The notes under the pieces were generated by a model, which saw only the letters and a program-made list of their open reading frames with translations, searched no databases and was not told the DNA's origin. Positions 37,613 to 46,017 of a DNA stretch of 64,000 bases are shown one piece after another. The translations under genes were made by a program, and so were the position numbers. Origin of the DNA: Candidatus Brocadiaceae bacterium. GTDB taxonomy: Bacteria > Planctomycetota > Brocadiia > SM23-32. The stretch is from the NCBI GenBank assembly GCA_012728835.1, contig JAAYEJ010000031.1:62001-126000 (forward strand), read 5' to 3'. Positions within the stretch are counted from its first letter, which is position 1, and every line of letters starts with the position of its first letter.

Positions 37613-40349
37613 CCGGGCCGCCCGGTCCCGAATCGCAGGGCGCAAGTTGCCGACGAAGCGCCCGGTAGTCCGTCTTGCCTGTGCCGAGCAGAGGGATTTC
37701 CTCCACACGCACGACTCGCCGAACGCTGTGCAGGCCCGACAGGCCGGCTTCCCGAATCTGCCGATTGACCTCGCCGCGATCGACCTCGAACGTGGCAAAC
37801 AGCACGATCTCCGGTTGTCCCTCGTCCGCGGTGGCGTCGACGGCGAGCACCGGGCCGCCTTCCGAGCCGTAGTGCGCCTCCAGAACGGTCTCGACGGCCG
37901 GCAGCGACACCATCTCGCCGCCGATCTTCGCGAAGCGCTTCAAGCGGCCGCGGAAGGTCAGCACGCCCCCATCGTCCTCGCTGACCAGGTCGCCGGTCCT
38001 GTACCAGTCGGCACCCTCGAGGGACACGAACGGCGACGGGCCGTCGTACTCCATGTAGCCGCCGAAGACGCTCGGGCCGCGCACGAGGAGCATCCCGCGT
38101 TGCCCGCGCCGCACGCGCTCTCCAGTCTCCATGTTCACAATCGCGTAGTCCAGGGACGGCAGGACCTTGCCGATCGATCCGCGCACCGGCGCGTCCTCGA
38201 CGTTGACCGCCACGACGGGGGAGCATTCGGTGACTCCGTAGCCCTCCAGGACGGTCAGGTGCGGGTACTGCGCGGCCAGGGCGTCGTAGACGCGCTCGGG
38301 GCACTTGTCCGCTCCCGTGACGGCCAGGCGCAGCGAGTTCAGCATGCGCGGATCGGCGACGCGGACGATCCCATGCAGGAAGGACGGCGTGCCGACCATG
38401 AGCGTCAGCCGGTAGGCCTCGATGAGCCGGGCCAGCATCCCGGCCTCGGTCGGGTCGGCGTGGTAGGCGACCGGGATCCCGGTACAGAGCGGCATCAGCA
38501 TCGTGACCGTCAGCCCGAAGGAGTGGAACGGCGGCAGCATGCCGAGGATGCTGTCCGTCTGCCGCAGGGCCACGTGGTTGAGGAGGTCGCGCATGTTGGC
38601 CAGCAGGTTGGCATGGCTCAGCGGCACGGCCTTCGGCAGGCTCTCGGATCCGCTGGTGAACAGCACCACGGCGGGCTCGGGGGCCCGGACGCGGTGCAGT
38701 GCGCGCCAGCCGGTGTGCGAGGCCACGACGGCCCGCAGCTTGCGGCCGGTGCCGATGCGCCGGCCGAGGTCCTCGGCGTGGACGAAGCGGTCGGACAGCG
38801 CGCTCAGGTCGATCCCGCGCTCGGCCAGGCGTGCCAGGAGAGCGCCGCTGGTCAGCACGTGCCGGACGCCGGCCAGGTCGAGCGAATGCCCCACGTTGCG
38901 CGCGCCGGTGGTCCAGTTGACCATGACGGGCGTCTTGCCGGCGAACAGGGCGGTCAGGTAGAAGACCGAGGCGGCCGCCGAGGCCGGCAGCATGATGCCG
39001 ACGCGCGGGCCGTCGAGGCGTTCCATCTCCGGCCGGAGCGCGCAGACGGCGGTGAGCAGATCGCGATAGGTCTTCACACCGGTGATCTGGTCGGCGATGA
39101 CCGGTCGGTCCGGAAAGCGGTGCGCCGCGTGAAGAAACGCCTCCAGGATGGTGTTTCCGACGGGAGGCTCGACACGGCCGGACGGCCGGGGCGCGAACCA
39201 CGCACGGGCGATGGGCCTGAGTTCCGCCGGCTCGGCGGTGACCGCGTCGCCGCAGGCGGCCAGCAGCAGGTCGGCGACCGTCTGGAGCGAATCCGGGTCT
39301 CCGGCCGGCAGGCCGAACTCGCCCTCGGCCCAGGCGATCAGTTCGGCGCGCGCCAGGCTGTCCAGCCCCAGGTCGCGTGCCAGGTGGTCGCCGTCGCCGA
39401 TGTCCGGCAGGCCCGTCAGTTCGCGCAGGTGCTCGCGCACGATGTGCCGGGTTGCCTCGGGCACGTGCTCGGTGTCGCGGCCGGAGGCGCCCAGGCGGGG
39501 CTCCTGCATGACGCGCGTGCCGCCGTGCTCCCAGATGGTGTACGGAACGTAGGTGGCGGCGGGCGCATCGGCGTTGTAGAACGCCTCCAGGCAGGCGTTG
39601 AGGGCGTCCGGGCCGGCGTCGCGCGGTAGGTCGGCCGGCTCGACGAACTCGATGGTCACCCGGCGCTTCGGGGCGAAGAAGACGCCGCTGAGCAGCAGCC
39701 TGCCGATCCCGAATCGCAGCGTCCCGGCCACGTCCGGCGGGTGCCCGTGGGCCCAACTGAACCGGCTGCCCCACAGCCCGCGCGTGCGCACGAGCACGAC
39801 GCGGGCGTCGGGGGCCAGGGACAGGATGCGACCGGCGGCGGTGTTGCCGCGCAGGTTCTCCGTCCGCGCGCGGTAGGCGTGCCCCGAGGGATAGAGCAGC
39901 ACGCAACGTCCGTCGCGGAGACAGGAGGCGAAGTCCTCCAGCGCCTGTTCGATGTGGGGCCGTGCCTGGGGGCCGCGCTTCGCAATGCTCGGGACCGCAC
40001 GCACGCCGAGGCGGCGCGCCACGCGGCGGATGAAGAAACGGTCGACCTGGTCGGCGTCGGCCCAGGTGCGCGGCGCGAACCGCGGGAAGAGCAGGGCCGT
40101 GAGCATGATGGGATCGATCAGGGCCGGGTGGTTCGGCATGAGCAGGATGGCGTTCCGGCCTCGTGCGGCGACCTGGCGCAGTCCGGTGACCCGAACGCGG
40201 TAACGGAGGCGGATCAGGCTGCGGGCCAGCCCCATGAGGAACCGGTCCAGGGGGTTGTGGCGTCCGGGCGGCAGAACCACGGCCCCGATGCCGAGTGCCG
40301 CCAGGAACGCCGCCACGGCCGCCAGGGCGATCCTCGCTTCCATACTCAT
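37599..40349 (-). CDS. Acyltransferase-ACP-adenylation fusion (Aas-like)
   Basis: A 916-residue three-part enzyme. Residues 1-240: PlsC-type acyltransferase with N-terminal membrane helix and 'NHPALID' (His74, Asp79). Residues about 300-370: an acyl carrier domain with Ser331 in 'LGLDSLARAEL' for phosphopantetheine. Residues about 400-900: an acyl-adenylating domain with 'LFTSGSESLPKAVPLS', 'GYGVTECSPV', 'YRTGDL' and the catalytic Lys in 'LLGTGKTDY'. E. coli Aas has the first and last parts and uses free ACP; the built-in carrier is the novelty. It probably activates a fatty acid and transfers it to a lysophospholipid or similar acceptor. Confidence 0.92.
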   Translation of the reverse strand: MSMEARIALAAVAAFLAALGIGAVVLPPGRHNPLDRFLMGLARSLIRLRYRVRVTGLRQVAARGRNAILLMPNHPALIDPIMLTALLFPRFAPRTWADADQVDRFFIRRVARRLGVRAVPSIAKRGPQARPHIEQALEDFASCLRDGRCVLLYPSGHAYRARTENLRGNTAAGRILSLAPDARVVLVRTRGLWGSRFSWAHGHPPDVAGTLRFGIGRLLLSGVFFAPKRRVTIEFVEPADLPRDAGPDALNACLEAFYNADAPAATYVPYTIWEHGGTRVMQEPRLGASGRDTEHVPEATRHIVREHLRELTGLPDIGDGDHLARDLGLDSLARAELIAWAEGEFGLPAGDPDSLQTVADLLLAACGDAVTAEPAELRPIARAWFAPRPSGRVEPPVGNTILEAFLHAAHRFPDRPVIADQITGVKTYRDLLTAVCALRPEMERLDGPRVGIMLPASAAASVFYLTALFAGKTPVMVNWTTGARNVGHSLDLAGVRHVLTSGALLARLAERGIDLSALSDRFVHAEDLGRRIGTGRKLRAVVASHTGWRALHRVRAPEPAVVLFTSGSESLPKAVPLSHANLLANMRDLLNHVALRQTDSILGMLPPFHSFGLTVTMLMPLCTGIPVAYHADPTEAGMLARLIEAYRLTLMVGTPSFLHGIVRVADPRMLNSLRLAVTGADKCPERVYDALAAQYPHLTVLEGYGVTECSPVVAVNVEDAPVRGSIGKVLPSLDYAIVNMETGERVRRGQRGMLLVRGPSVFGGYMEYDGPSPFVSLEGADWYRTGDLVSEDDGGVLTFRGRLKRFAKIGGEMVSLPAVETVLEAHYGSEGGPVLAVDATADEGQPEIVLFATFEVDRGEVNRQIREAGLSGLHSVRRVVRVEEIPLLGTGKTDYRALRRQLAPCDSGPGGPVTRP

Positions 40350-40441
40350 CCGACTGTCGTCTCCGCGAGGGAGAGGGGTCCGGACCGCGCGCCATTATAG
40401 GAGACCGGACCCGGAGGAGAAAGGCCGGCGAGGCCGCCGGC

Positions 40442-41179
40442 CTACGCCTTCCGGGCGAGGCGCAGCACCTTCAGGAAGGCGAACAACCCCATCCCCAGCA
40501 TCAGGGCCGCCGCGCCGAACACGATCCCGACCCTCACCCACGGCACCTCGTGCGTCTCCATGACCGTGCCGACGACGCCGAAGCCGGCGACGACGATCAG
40601 CGCCCCGGGAAGCATGCAGAGCCAGGACCAGAACAGGTAGGTCGGGAACCGGACCGGCGTCAGCCCGAACGCGTAGTTCTGCACGTTGAAGGGCACAACG
40701 GGCAGCAGGCGCATCAGAGCGACCACGCAGGCGCCGTGCAGCCGGACGAGCGGGTCCAGCCGGCACGCCTTCGGGTGGCGCCGGATCCACTGCCCGGCCG
40801 CCTCGCCCGCCAGGTAGCGGGCGATTACGAAGGCGACGGCGGCGCCCAGCGTCTTGGCGATCGAGATGCACACGAAGGCGACGACCGGATGGAACAGGAG
40901 CGCCCCGACGGCGCTGAACGCGGACCCGGGCACCAGGCAGACGGCGGCGCCCGCGCGGATCAGGATGTAGGCGAGCGGCGCGGCAGGCCCCAGCGTGCGG
41001 ATCCACGCCTGCAGCTCCGGCAGTCGGCGCCCGAGCCCCAGCAGCATGGCCGCGACCGTCGTGAGGACCAGGACGGCCAGCAGGACCAGGGCCTTCCAGG
41101 CATCGGAGGCGCGCGCGGGGGACACGACCTGGCCGAGGGCATTCTCGGCCGGCACCTCCGTGTCGGTTCTGCCTTCCAT
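40442..41179 (-). CDS. TVP38/TMEM64 (VTT-domain) membrane protein
   Basis: A 245-residue integral membrane protein with five or six helices. The VTT/SNARE-associated domain is clear: 'LVPGSAFSAVGALLFHPVVAF', 'GAAVAFVIARYLAG', 'LMRLLPVVPFNVQNYAFG' and 'YLFWSWLCMLPGALIVV'. The family is related to DedA and to scramblase-like proteins; a role in lipid handling is likely but undefined. It lies about 90 bases upstream of the acyltransferase-ACP-ligase gene on the same strand, which fits a lipid function. A second DedA-superfamily member is encoded at 52197. Confidence 0.92.
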   Translation of the reverse strand: MEGRTDTEVPAENALGQVVSPARASDAWKALVLLAVLVLTTVAAMLLGLGRRLPELQAWIRTLGPAAPLAYILIRAGAAVCLVPGSAFSAVGALLFHPVVAFVCISIAKTLGAAVAFVIARYLAGEAAGQWIRRHPKACRLDPLVRLHGACVVALMRLLPVVPFNVQNYAFGLTPVRFPTYLFWSWLCMLPGALIVVAGFGVVGTVMETHEVPWVRVGIVFGAAALMLGMGLFAFLKVLRLARKA

Positions 41180-41215
41180 CCGAGCCGATCAGCCTCCGCT
41201 GTGACCGGCAAAGGA

Positions 41216-41244
41216 ACCGGCAGCCCGTCGTCGGGGCTGCCGGT
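41216..41244 (-). terminator. Hairpin terminator after the 41292 lipoprotein gene
   Basis: A perfect 11-bp stem ACCGGCAGCCC/GGGCTGCCGGT with a 7-base loop; on the minus strand it is followed by TCCTTTG. The best terminator candidate in the window. Confidence 0.65.
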
Positions 41245-41291
41245 CTGCCGGGATGTGTGCGCCGGGACGAGCGCGGCGGCCTGGTGCCCCC

Positions 41292-41903
41292 TCAGAAGGG
41301 CAGAACCGGGTGGTAGACCGGGCCCTGGCGAGGTTTGTCCCGCCACCACGGCCAGTCGCCTTCACCGAGCGTCCTCAGGTCGTCGTCGCCGCACAGGTCG
41401 TAGTTGAAAAAGCCCAGGAAGAAATCGGCGATCTCGCCGTAGCGTATGTTGCCGCCGAGGCCGAACCAACCCAGGTGCAGGTAGTGGATGCAGGAGATGC
41501 CGTAGGCGGGCCGCCGTTCGGGCCGGGCGACCCAGCCGAGGATGCCGGCATACCACTGGTGCAGGGTCTCCGGCTTGTCCGGGTCGTATTCGTTGCCCCA
41601 GCCGACCTCGCTGTAGCTCCACGGCCCGAGCCCCAGGGTCCGGTAGTAGTGCCTCTGCATCCCGATCCTGTCGCCGCCCCAGCCGATGAACTGGCCGTCG
41701 CACTTGCCGGCTCCGAAGGCCACCACGCCGGCGCCGCAGACGTAGAACGCGGCATAGGGATCCGAAGAGACCATCACGCCGAGGTCCGCGATCTGCGCCG
41801 CGTCGCGGCAGCGATCTCCCAGGTACGCGCAGCCCGGAGCGGCCAGGAGAGACAGCGCCAGGGCCAATCCAGCGATCAAAAGCGTCCGCCTGTTCTGCGG
41901 CAC
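41292..41903 (-). CDS. Small secreted or lipoprotein-like protein, Trp/Tyr/Gly-rich
   Basis: A 203-residue protein I do not recognise. GTG 41903 is chosen because GGAGG lies 8 bases upstream; a signal peptide follows ('RRTLLIAGLALALSLLAAPGC') with a possible but non-standard lipobox at Cys25. The mature part is rich in Gly, Trp, Tyr and Asp ('KCDGQFIGWGGDRIGMQ', 'LGLGPWSYSEVGWGNEYD', 'FFLGFFNYDLC') and has several cysteines. The pattern recalls small planctomycetal envelope proteins, but no function can be given. A stem-loop lies in its leader (41938-41960) and a terminator follows it. Confidence 0.65.
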   Translation of the reverse strand: MPQNRRTLLIAGLALALSLLAAPGCAYLGDRCRDAAQIADLGVMVSSDPYAAFYVCGAGVVAFGAGKCDGQFIGWGGDRIGMQRHYYRTLGLGPWSYSEVGWGNEYDPDKPETLHQWYAGILGWVARPERRPAYGISCIHYLHLGWFGLGGNIRYGEIADFFLGFFNYDLCGDDDLRTLGEGDWPWWRDKPRQGPVYHPVLPF

Positions 41904-41937
41904 AGCAGAATCCTCCACCCGTGTGGTTGCCCGCACC

Positions 41938-41960
41938 GGCCGCGGGCCCTTCCCGCGGCC
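41938..41960 (-). promoter_or_regulatory. Strong hairpin in the leader of the 41292 gene
   Basis: A perfect 9-bp stem GGCCGCGGG/CCCGCGGCC with loop CCCTT, extended by CCGCA/TGCGG, begins 35 bases upstream of the GTG. It could stabilise the mRNA or be a terminator or attenuator. Confidence 0.4.
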
Positions 41961-42041
41961 GATGCGGTGGTTCCATGTAAAGCATACCTGGGCGCGGAGG
42001 GCGGCGTCACGCGACGCCCGATTCCGTGCCGGATGCGTCGT

Positions 42042-44315
42042 TCACCTGGGCATCGTCTGAAGGTGTACTTCCCGCGCGAGGACGTCCGAGGGGTCCGCCC
42101 CCGTGTTGAAGATATGCGCCAGTTCCAGGTTGCTGACGGCCCGCAGCAACGGGTAGCGTTCCCGGCGGTTCAGCAGCACCTCCCGGATGGCCCCGCTGAG
42201 GACCTCCCAGTGCACCTCGTTGCCGGGACGATCGGCGAAGGGGCTGTTGGGCCAGTCGTGGCCGGACAGCCGCACGACGGTCGTCGGCTGGTGGAAGTAC
42301 CAGTACTCGATGCTGGCGGCAAAGGCGTCGATGCGTTCCTGCGGGTCGGCGGCGTCATACTCGTAGCGCAGATCGCCGGCGGCGCGCGGGCTGGCCAGGT
42401 GGGCCTCGATGCCGGCGGCCCAGTCCCCGTAACCCCTACCCGGATGGAACGGCGGCGCCATCAGGTCCCAGCCTGCGAACGTCGGGACGTTGACGCGCGT
42501 GGAGATGTCCGTACTGAAGTTCGCCTCCCTGCGAATCTGGTTCATGTCGCGCCGGGAACGCACGACGTCGCCCGGGCGCTGGAAGCCGCCGCCGCCGCCC
42601 TTGAACCCATAGATCTTGTCCAGACCCAGGATGTAGGCGCGCAGCCAGTTGTTGCAGCCGGCGTAGTTGGCGCGCAGTTCGTCATCCGTCATGGCGCGGA
42701 TGGTCCGGCCGTCCGGGTTGTGGTACATGGTGTGGTTCGCGACTTCGGCGCCGCGGTCGAAGCAGCGCTGCACGAGCACGCGGTGATACTCGTGGTCGTG
42801 GCGCGACATCGGAGCGTAGTAGATCGTGAAGGCCCAGCGCACGTCCTCGGCCGCCAGTTCCTCCACCAGGCCCGCGATGCGCTCCATCGCCTCGACCGTC
42901 GCGCAGTCGTCGAACCAGCCGTGCAGGTAGCGGAACTCCCCGTAGGTGTCCTCAGGGACCGGCGGGGCCGGGGGCTCGGTCAGCGCGGCGACCGGGGCCG
43001 GCAGGGGCCCGAACCGCTCGATCCCGGACCGTATCGCCCGGAACGTGCTCGGCTCGGTCTCCGTGCCGATGGCCGCCACCAGCAGCGGCAGCGAACTCGG
43101 GTCTCCGAGATCGGCCAGAAGCTGCGCGGCCAGGCGCCGGACGGCGGCGTCTTCGTGGCGGAGGGCTTCCTGCAGATGCGCCAGGCCCTCGGGGTCCTCC
43201 AGCCGTGCCAGCGCGGACGCCAGGTGGAGCCGGAAGAAAAAGTGGTCGCGCGGCCGGCTGTAGCGTTCATACCAGAGCTTGATCCCCGGGATGACCGACT
43301 TGTCGCCGATGGCGCCCAGCGCCTCGCAGGCCATCTGGAACACCTTGTACTCGCGCTCCCACTGCACCGCCCCGGTCTCCTCGTCATACTCCTTCGGGGG
43401 CAGGACGCGTTGCACGATGATCTCGGCCCCGCCTTCGGGCTTGAACTTCGCCAGGCCCAGCACGCACTGGTACTGATGCTCGTGGTCGCGCGTGGTCGCC
43501 AGGGACTCCTTGAAGACTTCAGCCACCCGCTCATCGCCGAACTTCACCAGCAGCGCCAACGTCCAGATGGGCGCGTGCATGCCGATGGCGTCGTTCTTCT
43601 CGAGGGCCACCCGGACGATCTCCTCCCGGGAGGGCTCGTCGCCGATGTGCCAGAGCGCGCGCAGGGCGAAGAAGCCCGGGCTGTCCTCGCCGAAGAACTC
43701 CTGCTCCCGGGCGATGCGAATGCAGGCGGGGATGGCCTCCTTGAGGTCCATGTAGAGGGCCGCCTTCAGGGCCATGGACCGGACCATCTTGTGGTCGGCG
43801 GTCTCCAGGCAGTCCACGACGGTGGCCCGCCCGGCCTCGCTGCCGAGGCGGTGAAGGGCCAGGGCGGCGGCCAGGCGGTTGAAGTGCTCCTCGAAGCGAA
43901 GGTCCTCGTTCGGCCCATAGTCTGCCGGCCGGTAGGTCAGAGCCTCCGTGAGTGCCGGAATGGCCTCGGGAGAGCCGATCCGCTCCAGCACGGCGATCGC
44001 GCACCGCCGCACCGGCCGGGAGCTGTCCGTCATCGCCTCGATCACCGCCGGAAGGGCCGTCTCGTCGTGCGTGAAAACCAGTTGCGCGATGGCGGCCTCG
44101 CGCACCCCAGGATTGCGGTCCCGCAGGGCCTCGCAGAAGGTCGCGATGTGCCGCGGGTCGTTCTCGAGTCCCAGCCGGTAGAGCCGGCCGACAACCTCCC
44201 CTCTCTCCTCGAACGTGAAATGCCCCGTCTGACGACGCGCCGTCTGAACGGTTCCGGTCGCCGAACATCCGGCCAGAACCACCAGGAGGGCCAGAGCCGA
44301 GCCGAATGCCCTCAT
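42042..44315 (-). CDS. Lipoprotein with HEAT repeats and NodB-like deacetylase domain
   Basis: A 757-residue exported lipoprotein. ATG 44315 has AGGAG 6 bases upstream and opens a signal peptide with lipobox LAGC (Cys17). Residues about 40-470 form HEAT-like helical pairs ('RDRNPGVREAAIAQLVFTHD', 'DSSRPVRRCAIAVLERIGS', 'HEDAAVRRLAAQLLADLGD'). The C-terminal 280 residues resemble a polysaccharide-deacetylase (NodB) barrel: 'FTIYYAPMSRHDHEYH', 'GAEVANHTMYHNPDG' (about 526-531, the HxxxH-like metal motif) and 'STDISTRVNVPTFAGWDL'. The first catalytic Asp is not evident, so activity on envelope or external glycans is uncertain. Confidence 0.8.
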   Translation of the reverse strand: MRAFGSALALLVVLAGCSATGTVQTARRQTGHFTFEERGEVVGRLYRLGLENDPRHIATFCEALRDRNPGVREAAIAQLVFTHDETALPAVIEAMTDSSRPVRRCAIAVLERIGSPEAIPALTEALTYRPADYGPNEDLRFEEHFNRLAAALALHRLGSEAGRATVVDCLETADHKMVRSMALKAALYMDLKEAIPACIRIAREQEFFGEDSPGFFALRALWHIGDEPSREEIVRVALEKNDAIGMHAPIWTLALLVKFGDERVAEVFKESLATTRDHEHQYQCVLGLAKFKPEGGAEIIVQRVLPPKEYDEETGAVQWEREYKVFQMACEALGAIGDKSVIPGIKLWYERYSRPRDHFFFRLHLASALARLEDPEGLAHLQEALRHEDAAVRRLAAQLLADLGDPSSLPLLVAAIGTETEPSTFRAIRSGIERFGPLPAPVAALTEPPAPPVPEDTYGEFRYLHGWFDDCATVEAMERIAGLVEELAAEDVRWAFTIYYAPMSRHDHEYHRVLVQRCFDRGAEVANHTMYHNPDGRTIRAMTDDELRANYAGCNNWLRAYILGLDKIYGFKGGGGGFQRPGDVVRSRRDMNQIRREANFSTDISTRVNVPTFAGWDLMAPPFHPGRGYGDWAAGIEAHLASPRAAGDLRYEYDAADPQERIDAFAASIEYWYFHQPTTVVRLSGHDWPNSPFADRPGNEVHWEVLSGAIREVLLNRRERYPLLRAVSNLELAHIFNTGADPSDVLAREVHLQTMPR

Positions 44316-44405
44316 CGCAGGCTCCTTCCGTGCAGGCAAGAGATGCTGTCCGACCATGCAGTCGCGGACCTCACAGGATCAAGCCGGAGACGCCGGCCTC
44401 GCCTC

Positions 44406-44435
44406 AGGCTACTTCGGCGGCCGTCGGCCTGTCAA
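44406..44435 (-). promoter_or_regulatory. Sigma70-like promoter for the HEAT/NodB-like gene
   Basis: On the minus strand: TTGACA (perfect -35), 18 bp, TAGCCT, about 90 bases upstream of the ATG. Confidence 0.6.
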
Positions 44436-44506
44436 GGGCAGTCGTGCGCTCCCCCCAGAAGCGTAGCGCCGGGCGTCCTTGTCCGGCGGCCGGGGCTGCG
44501 CGTGCA

Positions 44507-44591
44507 CGTGGAGGGCCGTGCTCCGTCGCGGCCGGGGATGGCCGGGCCGGCCACATGCGCGGGCGGGCACGACGGAGCATGCCCCTCCACG
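44507..44591. repeat. Inverted pair of 27-bp palindromic elements, copies 3 and 4
   Basis: Copy 3 (44507-44533, plus) has arms GGCCGTG/CGCGGCC; copy 4 (44565-44591, minus) has arms GGGCATG/CGTGCCC. Both have loop CTCCGT and lead CGTGGAGG. The two face each other across 31 bases and can fold as two small hairpins or one long one. Confidence 0.85.
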
Positions 44592-44638
44592 GCGTGAGGC
44601 GCCCGTGCCCGGAACCCGGCCAGGATTACCCGGACCGC

Positions 44639-45850
44639 TCAACCCAGCTCCAGCAGCAGCGACTGCAGGAACGGCTGCACGTCCGTCACGATGCCGAGCG
44701 CCTGGGCCGTGCCGCGGTCCGCCAGCTTGGTGACCGCCGCCGGCTGGATGTCCACGCACACGACCCGCGTCGAGGCGGGCAGCATGTTGCCGGTGGCGAC
44801 CGAATGCAGCAGCGTCGCCACCATGATGGCCAGGCCCACCTTGCGGCAGCGGCGGCGCATCTGATGCTGGGCCTGGACGGAGTCCGTGATGACGTCGGGC
44901 AGGGGGCCGTCGTCGCGGATCGAGCCGGCCAGAACGAAGTCGACGCCATGCGTGACGCACGCGTGCATGATGCCGCTGTGCAGGAGACCTGTGCGTACGG
45001 CGGCCCGGATGCCGCCGGCCTGGCGGATGGCGTTGATCGAGCGCAGGTGGTTCTCGTGGCCCGCCCGTGTGACGGCGCCTTCGCGCATGGACACGCCCAG
45101 GGAGGTGCCCATGAGCGCGCACTCGACATCGTGCACGGCCAGCGCGTTGCCGGAGAAAAGCACCTGCACGTAGCCGGCCGCGATGAGCTTCTCAAACAGC
45201 GGCCCCGCGCCCGAGTGCACCAGCGCCGGCCCGCACACCCAGAGCACGGGCCGCCCCGCCTCCCGCTCCTGGCGTAGCATGGCGGCCACGTGGGCGATGA
45301 GCACCCGCTTCGGCTTCTCGGTGGACACGTCGCTGGTCATGAAGCCGAACTCGCCCGGGCCGCGGCGGGGTGCCGGCGGCGTCACGTGCACGCCTCCGCG
45401 CCCGACGACGATCCGGTCGCCCTTGCGCACATCGGCCATCTTGAGCGTGCGCGCACTGCGGGGGGATTCCGACACGACGATGCCGCTGTCCATCTGCGGG
45501 TTCTTCACGCGCACCCACCGTCCGCCCAGGTACACGGAGGTCGGCAGGTTCGTTGTGACGTAGAAGCCTTCGGGGAAGACGCCGTCGCGCGGCGCGGGCT
45601 TCAGCGTGACGGGCCGGCGCTCGACGGGCTGGGCGCCCAGCCGCGCGACGGCCTGCAGGATGGTCTCCAGCTTCTTGGGGCTGTCGTGCGTCAGCAGCAG
45701 CCGCGCGAAACTGGAGTCCTCGGCCGTGGCGCCCACGTCGAACCTCTGGACCTCAAAGCGTCCTTCGTGGGCCATGATCACGTCGAGGATGCCGGGCAGG
45801 ATCCGAGAGTCAATCAGGTGTCCTCTGACCTCCACAATCTCCTGAGCCAT
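44639..45850 (-). CDS. TIGR00300 (LOR/SDH-type) protein, probable ornithine cyclodeaminase
   Basis: A 403-residue protein of the TIGR00300 family. The N-terminal 'MAQEIVEVRGHLIDSRILP' domain is followed by 'NPQMDSGIVV', 'WVCGPALVHSGAGPLFEKLI', 'VLFSGNALAVHDVECALMGTSLG' and 'GLLHSGIMHACVTHGVDFVLAGSIRDDGPLPDVI', here a Rossmann-like NAD-binding half. Members in methanogens, and the related C-terminal half of cyanobacterial AgrE/ArgZ, convert ornithine to proline and ammonia. The frame is open upstream, but ATG 45850 gives the family start; its ribosome site (GGGAG, 11 bases away) is weak. No arginine genes are adjacent. Confidence 0.85.
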   Translation of the reverse strand: MAQEIVEVRGHLIDSRILPGILDVIMAHEGRFEVQRFDVGATAEDSSFARLLLTHDSPKKLETILQAVARLGAQPVERRPVTLKPAPRDGVFPEGFYVTTNLPTSVYLGGRWVRVKNPQMDSGIVVSESPRSARTLKMADVRKGDRIVVGRGGVHVTPPAPRRGPGEFGFMTSDVSTEKPKRVLIAHVAAMLRQEREAGRPVLWVCGPALVHSGAGPLFEKLIAAGYVQVLFSGNALAVHDVECALMGTSLGVSMREGAVTRAGHENHLRSINAIRQAGGIRAAVRTGLLHSGIMHACVTHGVDFVLAGSIRDDGPLPDVITDSVQAQHQMRRRCRKVGLAIMVATLLHSVATGNMLPASTRVVCVDIQPAAVTKLADRGTAQALGIVTDVQPFLQSLLLELG

Positions 45851-46017
45851 AAAGGGGTTGCTCCCATGCGTCTTCCTCTCCGCCAGCAAGGTCGGTACTG
45901 CGCCGGGCCGACGGAAGCCGGCGCCCCGCCGCACGGGGCGGTCAGTCGGATCCCGAGTCGCCATCGCGGCCGGGACGGATCCTTCCTCGTTGTCCATTGA
46001 TCTCGTGCAGCGGCATC

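Noticed and set aside
41253-44597. A plus-strand open frame of about 1,100 codons opposite the 41292 and 42042 genes.
   Set aside because: The minus-strand genes have ribosome sites, signal peptides and conserved domains. The plus frame spans two genes and their spacer and has antisense composition.
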